Shown: positions 1-5,149 of the stretch, in pieces
How the letters are laid out: every line of letters begins with the position of its first letter
Numbering within the stretch: position 1 is the stretch's first letter
Assembly (NCBI GenBank): GCA_013002475.1
Contig: JABDJM010000480.1
Span: forward strand, 1-5,149
DNA: 5,149 nucleotides
From: Saprospiraceae bacterium
GTDB lineage: Bacteria; Bacteroidota; Bacteroidia; Chitinophagales; Saprospiraceae
Reading direction: 5' to 3'
Made by a program: the position numbers and the translations under genes
Notes under the pieces: model-generated
Databases searched by the model: none
What the model saw: the letters and a program-made list of their open reading frames with translations, nothing else
Told to the model about the DNA's origin: nothing

Positions 1-1
1 G

Positions 2-376
2 GATTACACTGACGATGCCTGTATGAGCATGTTCACTCCCTTGCAAAGGAGAAGAGCCCTGCTCACCATCCATCTTTTCAGAAGAGGCTTGCTTGAAGCT
101 TCCGCCTGTCAAACCTGGGGACCAGCTCCCTTGGAGGATGATTTACAAGTCTATCCCAATCCGAGCAGAGACCTTGTCTATATTATTCCTCCTGAATCCT
201 GGCAAGCTCCTTTTTCCTATACATTGTATGATCCACTTGGAACTAAAATTTGGGAAGGGGTATTCCAGGGAGTGATCTTTTCTCTTAATATGAATCCACT
301 TGCGACAGGTCCCTATTATCTAAGGATTGAAATTGGTGATTCAGTTTTCACCAAAACAATCATCCGCCTTCCCTAA
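2..376 (+). CDS. M43-family zinc metalloprotease with T9SS type A sorting domain, C-terminal fragment (5' truncated)
   Basis: The frame is open from base 2, so the gene starts upstream of the window. The first visible residues, DYTDDACMSMFT followed by an Arg-rich helix, match the segment just after the Met-turn of M43 (pappalysin/cytophagalysin) proteases, usually NYMDY-DDAC-MFT-Q. Base 1 is a G, consistent with the last base of the Met-turn ATG. A second Cys (base ~107) could pair with the Cys of DDAC, as in related enzymes. A short linker leads to a T9SS sorting domain (about bases 143-373): VYPNPSRD, a YTLYDPLG strand, LATGPYYLRI and the terminal TKTIIRLP. The product is probably exported by Sec, then secreted or surface-anchored by T9SS with loss of this domain. 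The catalytic HExxH motif is outside the window. The gene ends in tandem TAA TAA stops, 23 bases before the next gene. An internal ATG at 23 is not the start, because the family motif begins before it. Confidence 0.88.
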   Translation, partial: DYTDDACMSMFTPLQRRRALLTIHLFRRGLLEASACQTWGPAPLEDDLQVYPNPSRDLVYIIPPESWQAPFSYTLYDPLGTKIWEGVFQGVIFSLNMNPLATGPYYLRIEIGDSVFTKTIIRLP

Positions 377-399
377 TAAGAAAAACATATTTTTGAAGT

Positions 400-1143
400 A
401 TGAAATACATGAATCTGGTTTTCATAAGCCTTTGTCTGAGTCTGATTGCCTGCAAAGGCTCCAAAAAAGCATCACAGGATAATACAACTCAGGAAAATTC
501 CGCAGAGGAAATGGGGGTCCTACCAATGGAGCTTCAGATCAGCAAAGGAAATTGCTTTGGACGATGTCCGGTTTTTGAATTAACTATCGGCCCGAAAGGC
601 GTCATGAGTTATCACGGAAAAATGTTTGTTGAAAAAGAAGGGATTTGGGAATCCAGCCTGACACAGGAACAACTAACTGAGATCCAGAGTAAAGTCATGG
701 AGGCAAATGTTTTTCAATATGAAAATGAATACCGTAGTGGAGCGATGGATTATCCCCAGCATTCTCTGAGGGTTGTTTTGGAAGAAAAAGAAAAAATGAT
801 CGCCGGGGACTTCGCTTTACCGAATCCTATCAAAGGGATTATTGCCCACATGGATTCTCTCAGTAATATGGGTGAATGGGATCAAATAGAGGCCAAAGTT
901 CCGAGGGGTGCCCTTCCCGGTGAGTTGATCATCAAGCTAAAGGACCTGGACCCGGGTCCGATCCAGGAGGCTTTTTCTGATTATGACCTCAGGATGAAAA
1001 AAGAAGTAGCCCCAAACCTGCTTATGTTTGTATTTACATTTTCGGAAGAAAAAATCTCTGCTGGAAGAATCCTAATTTTGATCAGAGAGCATGAGCTGGT
1101 AGAGCAAGCGCAGTTTAATCAAAGAGTAGCCGAACGACAATGA
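400..1143 (+). CDS. DUF6438 lipoprotein with subtilase-propeptide-like C-terminal region
   Basis: This is a 247-residue predicted lipoprotein. Residues 1-17 form a signal peptide and the lipobox LIAC puts the lipidated Cys at 18, followed by KGSKK and a polar linker to about residue 42. Residues 44-155 fit DUF6438: the strand LQISKG, the hallmark CFGRCPVFELTI (Cys52 and Cys56), GVMSYHGK, then a helix and LRVVLEE. The function of DUF6438 is unknown. From about residue 168 a second region begins with PGELIIKLKD and ends with ELVEQAQFNQRVAERQ. This pattern is reminiscent of the N-terminal pro-domain of Bacteroidota S8 subtilases (fervidolysin-like), but no protease domain follows; this assignment is from memory of the pattern and is less certain. 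ATG 400 is chosen because it gives a complete signal peptide; ATG 409 is possible. Only a weak GAAG precedes it. It is probably co-transcribed with the M43 gene and overlaps the next gene by 4 bases. Confidence 0.85.
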   Translation: MKYMNLVFISLCLSLIACKGSKKASQDNTTQENSAEEMGVLPMELQISKGNCFGRCPVFELTIGPKGVMSYHGKMFVEKEGIWESSLTQEQLTEIQSKVMEANVFQYENEYRSGAMDYPQHSLRVVLEEKEKMIAGDFALPNPIKGIIAHMDSLSNMGEWDQIEAKVPRGALPGELIIKLKDLDPGPIQEAFSDYDLRMKKEVAPNLLMFVFTFSEEKISAGRILILIREHELVEQAQFNQRVAERQ

Positions 1144-1571
1144 AAATTCAAATAACATTTTTTCTGTTTCTGATCCTTGCATTTTTTGGATCAGGAGAAG
1201 CCCAGGGTCAGGAGACCCCTGTTGATACTTTCAAAACCTTTACGGTCCAGGAAGGTGATACCAGTTTTGTTTTGAAGCAATACTTTCTGTGCTTTTTGAA
1301 GCGTGGTCCTGTAAGGGATCAGCCTGAAGAGGAAGCTACCAGGATTCAGGAGCAGCATCTAGCCCATCTAAACTCACTAGCTGAACAAAAGAAAATCTGT
1401 ATAGTAGGGCCGATGGGGGATGATGGAGAAATCCGGGGAGTCACCATTTTCAATGTAACAACTCTGGAAGAAGCGGAGCGCCTTGCGAATAATGACCCGG
1501 CTGTAAAAGCAGGAAGGTTAGTGACTGAGATACACCCCTGGTGGTCTGCTGTTGGTTCAAAATTGTTTTAG
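1140..1571 (+). CDS. Exported YciI-like (YCII-related domain) protein
   Basis: This is a 143-residue protein with a signal peptide (Lys2, hydrophobic core 5-16, likely cleavage after Ala21 in GEA-Q), so the mature protein is probably periplasmic. Residues about 44-135 match the YCII-related fold: the strand YFLCFLKRGP, the helix with QEQHLAHL (His73 and His76), IVGPMGDDGEIRG, a helix around EEAERLANNDPAVKAGR (Asp119) and the closing strand ending in EIHPWW. The conserved His and the Asp of the NDP motif are the proposed active-site residues in YciI proteins. Known YciI relatives are small dimeric ferredoxin-like proteins, mostly cytoplasmic and mostly of unknown reaction, so the exact role is open. 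The start overlaps the stop of the preceding lipoprotein gene as ATGA, indicating translational coupling. The stop TAG directly abuts the stop of lptD on the other strand. Confidence 0.87.
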   Translation: MKIQITFFLFLILAFFGSGEAQGQETPVDTFKTFTVQEGDTSFVLKQYFLCFLKRGPVRDQPEEEATRIQEQHLAHLNSLAEQKKICIVGPMGDDGEIRGVTIFNVTTLEEAERLANNDPAVKAGRLVTEIHPWWSAVGSKLF

Positions 1572-1584
1572 CTACCTGCTAAGA
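1566..1584. repeat. Small inverted repeat spanning the two convergent stop codons
   Basis: TTAGC at 1568-1572 and GCTAA at 1578-1582 are exact inverted copies around a 5-base loop (TACCT). The stem can extend outward by a T-G wobble (1567/1583) and a T-A pair (1566/1584). It covers the TAG stop of the YciI-like gene and the stop of lptD. Read on the minus strand it is followed by a short AT-rich run with four Ts, so it might act as a weak terminator for lptD. On the plus strand no T-tract follows. The stem is short and AU-rich, so the role is doubtful. Confidence 0.3.
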
Positions 1585-4322
1585 AATCCATCTGGTGCAT
1601 TTCGCTTATAGGGAACCTTGATGAAGTCGAGCGTTCCAGGTCTCACACCCAGGCTAAAGAAAAAGGTGTTTGCATTGGGACGCCAGGTCACACTCATTTG
1701 CCAGCAATGAAGGTTTCGTGAAAAAGTAAGGTCGGGGTAAGTAAGACGTTCTTCCGTGAAAGAATATCCTATCCTGGAAATACTCACATCCCAATTTTCT
1801 GTAAGCTTCAGTCCTCCCCTGAGATCGATAGTATTCGTGGTAAGGTCAAACTGCTGTTCTCCCTTTGGAGTTGTCCAACGCATCACAAGGTTGTAGTTGA
1901 CCCGAAAATTGTCTATCAGGGATTCCAAAGTTCCTTCAGCAGGTGTTTTCTTATTGTTCTCACCTCTAACTATTTCCAAAAACTGTCTAACGGTAAGACC
2001 CGTATTGACATTTAAGGAGGCGTTATCCAAGCGAAACAAACCCCCGCCATTTTTGACAAGGAGTTTATCTACCCGCTTATTTAAATCAGGATCTTTTTCA
2101 TAAAAACTAACTACCCCACGGTACTGCAAGGAGATCAACCTTTTGAAAATCGTTGTCCGGGCAGAAAAGGAGGGATCTGACCAATGCAGGCTGTCCGCCA
2201 CAAAATTGTAATTACCACCCACGGTAAAACTTTCAAGAAGCTTTATGTTCTTAGTCTCCTTTTTCTTCTTATTATAGAACTTTGCTTCAAGAGTATTCCC
2301 AATATTATAAGTGAAGTTGACCTGTTCCTCCCGCATCGTTGGTTTGTCATAGATCACATCTTCAAAAATTGAATATGCCAGTGGGTCATTTTCTTCTGGC
2401 CTGACGTCCGTGTCCACAAAATTTTCAAAGTATTGAGTTTGAGCAGGATTATAGGCAAACCCAAAAGAAGGAGTCGCCACATGACGGAGTCCTCGGACCT
2501 TACCCTTTTTGAACAACATGGTACTGAACAATTTGGTAGTGAGGCTCATGTTGGTGTTTTTCAGATTATGAAAAGCATTAAATCCATACATTCCCTCATC
2601 CACCACCATTCCGTAGCTGCTGGTGTCGATCCTCAGCAAAACAGAATCCGGCCCCTCAGTATAGATGGAATCAGCCTCTATGGTATCATCAAACATCTTC
2701 CGGGTAGATTTCATATACCAGTTTTCGGAAAAGGAAGAGTTGATGGAATAATTGAAAAACTTCAATACCCGTGTATTGAAAGATCCAGTGACCGTATGAC
2801 GCATCCCTGGATTTGTACTTTCTAAAGTTTGTTGGGAAAAAAGGGTGGTATCGGTACTTGTAAATCGGGCTTCAGCCTGACCTCTATAGGAGAAATTGAA
2901 ATTGTCATTCCATTTCTTTTTGCCTCCCTTGGATTTGAAAGGGTTAAAATTACCTGTGGTAAAAAGTAAGTTAGGGAGAGTAAAACTCACCGAATTGTTT
3001 TGTCTGTTTTGGTTATGATTAAAGGAGGCGGAAAAGCCCCATTTCTTTCCGGGAAATTTACGCGTATAAGTTACCGAGGAATTTAACCGGTTGTTTTGCG
3101 ATTGAGCCGCCGAGGTTTCTCTCTGCCCAAAGTATTCTTCGGTATTGGTCGTAATGTTAACAGAGGACCTGAAATTATGAATTGGATTAGCTTTTTGGTC
3201 CTGAGTATGAGACCATCGAATCTGGGTGGCATTACTTCGGAAAGGAAGGGCCATGGCATCCTCGTTGGCTATGCTGGAGTAAGAAACAGCAAAATTCCCA
3301 TTGTATTTGTAAAGCCTTTTATAAGATGTCCTTGCACTTACTCCCCAGGTTCCCCGCAGATAATAATCTGCGGTCAGCTCCAGATTCATATAATCATTAA
3401 TGGGGAAATACCAACCCACCCCCTTCAAGCCAAAACCAAGGTTATCCGAGTTTTCGTAGTCCTGAGGAAATATGAGCCCGGTAGAACCTTGCTGCGTAAT
3501 GGGATAAAAACCAAATGGAAGCCACAGGGGTGTAGGGACTCCCATGATCTCGAGATTGGATGGTCCTACAACCACAACCTTATTCGGGATCACCTTTTGC
3601 TTTTTTGATCGGATCCCAAAATGCGGCTCTGGATGGTCACAAGTTGTAAAAATAGCATCCTGAGAATACACAACATTTTTTGTTCCTAAACTATCATCCT
3701 CTACGGACGAGAATTTTGCTTTATCACCGACTACATAGAGATCAGAGCCTTGTCGGGTGATCACGTTTTTAACGATCCCCTTGCGGGATTTTACATTATA
3801 TCGAATATTCTTGGCTTCGAAAGTTTGATTGCCATCCTTAAACATCGGGTAGCCTCTTATACGACCTGACAGAGTATCAAGCACACCTTCTGCGATCACT
3901 TCATTGCTTCGCCAGTTGAAAATGATCATATCAGCTTCCAAAGTGATGTCCGTGTACTCTACCTTTGCAGCACCATACAGATAGACTGTCTCATTCGTCA
4001 GATCGTAAATGGTTGTATCTCTGGCAGAATACCTGACTTCTTCATCCAGGGCATCCTTGGAAATTGTCACTTCCTGAAGTGGATCCCCAGCAAGGGATAT
4101 GCTATCCTGCCCTGTTGAATCCAACCGGGTTTCTGGATTCCGGCTAAGCTTCATCAATGAATCAATCAAAGCAGAGTTGATCACAGGAATAGTGTCTTTC
4201 GTAAATGGATTTTCCTGAGAAAAGAGAGATTGTCCGGTAAAGAGGAAGTTGATGAAAAAGAATAGAAGCCAAGCCCTTGTAGGAGAGGTATAGAAACAAG
4301 GGCTTTTTTGAAATTGCTTCAT
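1572..4322 (-). CDS. lptD: LptD-like LPS-assembly outer membrane protein (Bacteroidota type)
   Basis: This is a 916-residue protein of the usual size for Bacteroidota LptD, the outer-membrane beta-barrel that with LptE inserts LPS into the outer leaflet. A signal peptide covers about residues 1-35 (hydrophobic core 18-29, likely cleavage in LFS-QE). A Ser/Asp/Thr-rich linker follows to about residue 95. Residues 96-250 form an OstA/LptA-like beta-jellyroll with repeated short strands (TVYLYGAAKVEYTDITLEAD, IIFNWRSNEVIAEGV, FEAKNIRYNV). Then come TTCDHPEPHF, the PTPLWLPFGFYP region and a long run of alternating aromatic/polar strands to the C-terminus, the barrel. The precursor has three Cys: Cys9 in the signal peptide, Cys229 in TTCDH and Cys873 in NLHCWQM near the end. 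The last two may form an interdomain disulfide. The start at 4322 gives the complete signal peptide; no clear Shine-Dalgarno precedes it. The gene is convergent with the YciI-like gene and divergent from the MCE gene. Confidence 0.92.
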   Translation of the reverse strand: MKQFQKSPCFYTSPTRAWLLFFFINFLFTGQSLFSQENPFTKDTIPVINSALIDSLMKLSRNPETRLDSTGQDSISLAGDPLQEVTISKDALDEEVRYSARDTTIYDLTNETVYLYGAAKVEYTDITLEADMIIFNWRSNEVIAEGVLDTLSGRIRGYPMFKDGNQTFEAKNIRYNVKSRKGIVKNVITRQGSDLYVVGDKAKFSSVEDDSLGTKNVVYSQDAIFTTCDHPEPHFGIRSKKQKVIPNKVVVVGPSNLEIMGVPTPLWLPFGFYPITQQGSTGLIFPQDYENSDNLGFGLKGVGWYFPINDYMNLELTADYYLRGTWGVSARTSYKRLYKYNGNFAVSYSSIANEDAMALPFRSNATQIRWSHTQDQKANPIHNFRSSVNITTNTEEYFGQRETSAAQSQNNRLNSSVTYTRKFPGKKWGFSASFNHNQNRQNNSVSFTLPNLLFTTGNFNPFKSKGGKKKWNDNFNFSYRGQAEARFTSTDTTLFSQQTLESTNPGMRHTVTGSFNTRVLKFFNYSINSSFSENWYMKSTRKMFDDTIEADSIYTEGPDSVLLRIDTSSYGMVVDEGMYGFNAFHNLKNTNMSLTTKLFSTMLFKKGKVRGLRHVATPSFGFAYNPAQTQYFENFVDTDVRPEENDPLAYSIFEDVIYDKPTMREEQVNFTYNIGNTLEAKFYNKKKKETKNIKLLESFTVGGNYNFVADSLHWSDPSFSARTTIFKRLISLQYRGVVSFYEKDPDLNKRVDKLLVKNGGGLFRLDNASLNVNTGLTVRQFLEIVRGENNKKTPAEGTLESLIDNFRVNYNLVMRWTTPKGEQQFDLTTNTIDLRGGLKLTENWDVSISRIGYSFTEERLTYPDLTFSRNLHCWQMSVTWRPNANTFFFSLGVRPGTLDFIKVPYKRNAPDGFLSR

Positions 4323-4387
4323 TTGTTGAATAAAAAACCGAAATATCTGTGAAATTCCAGAGTCTATGCTATTGACAATCCCTATTT

Positions 4388-4410
4388 TTGGCCGGTGAAA
4401 TAATTGGCCG
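4388..4410. repeat. Direct repeat TTGGCCG x2, 16 bases apart
   Basis: TTGGCCG occurs at 4388-4394 and again at 4404-4410, with 9 bases between the copies. The 16-base period is about one and a half helical turns. The second copy contains the TTG of the candidate promoter, so a regulator bound here could affect transcription of either divergent gene. A repeat this short can also arise by chance. Confidence 0.35.
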
Positions 4411-4432
4411 CATATTTCAACCTATAATTTCG
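4404..4432 (+). promoter_or_regulatory. Candidate Bacteroidota-type promoter for the MCE gene
   Basis: TTG at 4404-4406 is followed after 18 bases by TAATTTCG at 4425-4432. This is one base off the Bacteroidota -7 consensus TAnnTTTG, with spacing inside the usual 17-23 range. A perfect TATAAT lies at 4423-4428. Transcription would begin near 4440, leaving a 5' leader of about 135 bases before the MCE start. Nothing in the sequence confirms activity. Confidence 0.3.
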
Positions 4433-4574
4433 AGCCTGGGAACCAATAGATACAAGGTATTCTCTTTAACGGCAGAGGTTGGCTTTGTGTCCACATATTT
4501 AGATTTTTTTAACGTTTACCTAAGGTATCTCACTCTGGATGACGGTAATGACCAACAACCAAAATCTTTAAAGC

Positions 4575-5149
4575 ATGTCCAACGAGACTAAGATTGGCCT
4601 AATGGCAACAATCGTGATTGCCGTTTTTATCTGGGGGTACAAGTTTGTCCAGGGAAGGAATCTGTTTTCTTCTAACACTCAGGTCCTGGTGGAATTGAAT
4701 GATGTAGGTGAGCTTCAGGAATCTGCACCGGTGATGAAAAACGGGCTGCAGGTTGGAACGGTTACACAGATCTATTTTAGTTCCGATGATATGGATAAGG
4801 TGATTATCAATCTGGACATCGACAGTAAATTAAAAGTCCCAAAATCCGCTCGGGCTGAATTGTACAGCCAGGGATTCATGGGTGGTCGTGCCGTTAGACT
4901 GAAATTCAGTAAGCCCTGTTCCGGAGAGGATTGTGTAGAGAGTGGAGGGTACATCCAAGGGGTTTCCCTTGGTCTTTTGGGATCCATGGTTGATCCAACA
5001 GATATTCCGACCTATATGGAACAACTCGGAGAAGGAGGAAAGGCCCTCATAGAGTCAATCGATTCCACCTTGGATAATCCAGATGCACAAACTTCCGGCT
5101 TAGGCAAAGTGGTTGGAGATCTGGCGGCTACCCTTGACCAGTTAAGAGG
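4575..5149 (+). CDS. MCE/MlaD-family lipid-transport protein, N-terminal part (3' truncated)
   Basis: The frame runs from ATG 4575 to the window edge (191 residues plus two bases) without a stop. The N-terminus MSNETKIGLMATIVIAVFIW is typical of Bacteroidota MCE proteins: a short cytoplasmic end, then a membrane anchor at about residues 8-24. The MCE (MlaD) domain spans about residues 35-112 and includes LVELNDVGELQESAPVMKNG, VGTVTQIYF, VIINLDIDSKLKVPKSA and GFMGGRAVRLKF. After it come a Cys pair, Cys115 and Cys120 (CSGEDC), a hydrophobic stretch YIQGVSLGLLGSMVD where a pore-lining loop is expected, and the start of a helical, probably coiled-coil region. Family members form periplasmic hexamers that carry lipids between membranes, working with a YrbE/MlaE permease and an ATPase not seen here. 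An in-frame TAA at 4569-4571 rules out a start further upstream. No strong Shine-Dalgarno is present. Confidence 0.92.
   Translation, partial: MSNETKIGLMATIVIAVFIWGYKFVQGRNLFSSNTQVLVELNDVGELQESAPVMKNGLQVGTVTQIYFSSDDMDKVIINLDIDSKLKVPKSARAELYSQGFMGGRAVRLKFSKPCSGEDCVESGGYIQGVSLGLLGSMVDPTDIPTYMEQLGEGGKALIESIDSTLDNPDAQTSGLGKVVGDLAATLDQLR

Larger units (their letters stand above)
4323..4574. other. Divergent intergenic region between lptD and the MCE gene
   Basis: This 252-base AT-rich stretch separates the start codons of two divergent envelope genes and must carry both of their promoters unless one lies further away. It contains a candidate plus-strand promoter (4404-4432), a 7-base direct repeat, a TATTTTTG box at 4383-4390 without a properly spaced upstream TTG, and a run of seven Ts at 4504-4510. 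No TAnnTTTG-type box was found for lptD on the minus strand. A TTG-started frame from 4388 to 4591 runs through it but shows no recognisable protein and overlaps the MCE start, so it is not called as a gene. Confidence 0.6.

Noticed and set aside
23..376. ATG at 23 as the start of a separate small protein
   Set aside because: The frame is open to base 2 and the conserved M43 motif begins before this ATG, so it is an internal Met of a truncated larger gene.
381..394. AAAAA/TTTTT inverted repeat as a terminator after the M43 gene
   Set aside because: It is only five A-T pairs with a tiny loop and no GC stem, too weak to be an intrinsic terminator; read-through into the next gene is more likely.
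388..395. TATTTTTG, a perfect match to the Bacteroidota -7 box, before the lipoprotein gene
   Set aside because: There is no TTG at the required distance upstream, and transcription would start at or after the start codon.
2433..2825. 130-codon open frame on the plus strand
   Set aside because: It is entirely antisense to the barrel part of lptD with no domain signal.
3096..3608. 170-codon open frame on the plus strand
   Set aside because: It lies wholly antisense to lptD, has no recognisable family and a composition typical of a reverse-frame shadow of barrel-coding sequence.
4388..4591. 67-codon TTG-started frame upstream of the MCE gene
   Set aside because: It has no Shine-Dalgarno, no recognisable motif and overlaps the well-supported MCE start; it also does not look like a remnant of an amidase.
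4772..5024. Two minus-strand frames of 64-71 codons
   Set aside because: Both are antisense to the MCE domain, whose plus-strand reading matches the family throughout.

Overview
The window looks like chromosomal DNA from a member of the Bacteroidota, probably Saprospiria-like, although that finer placement is only an impression from protein style. The main pointers are a C-terminal type IX secretion (T9SS) sorting domain, a Bacteroidota-type LptD of about 916 residues, a DUF6438 lipoprotein, an MCE protein with the N-terminus typical of this phylum, and weak or absent Shine-Dalgarno sites. Base composition appears moderate and fairly even. I see no RNA gene, insertion sequence, CRISPR array or phage gene.

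Layout: (1) Bases 2-376 (+) are the 3' end of a secreted M43 (pappalysin/cytophagalysin-type) zinc metalloprotease ending in a T9SS sorting domain; its catalytic HExxH region lies upstream of the window. (2) After 23 bases, 400-1143 (+) encodes a lipoprotein with a DUF6438 domain and a C-terminal part that resembles a subtilase propeptide. (3) Overlapping it by an ATGA junction, 1140-1571 (+) encodes a small exported YciI-like protein. (4) 1572-4322 (-) is lptD, convergent with the YciI-like gene and with no intergenic base between the two stop codons. (5) A 252-base divergent intergenic region (4323-4574) holds a candidate promoter and a short direct repeat. (6) 4575 to the window end (+) is the N-terminal 191 residues of an MCE/MlaD-family lipid-transport protein.

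Functionally, everything here is cell-envelope or secreted. LptD inserts lipopolysaccharide (LPS) into the outer membrane, and the divergent MCE protein belongs to a family that moves lipids across the periplasm, so the right half is an outer-membrane-biogenesis locus. The left half is a likely co-transcribed set of a secreted protease, a lipoprotein and a periplasmic YciI-like protein whose shared role is unknown. The parts that seem least ordinary are the DUF6438 plus propeptide-like architecture, the exported YciI protein coupled to it, and the zero-gap convergent junction. I did not find convincing evidence of a wholly new system.
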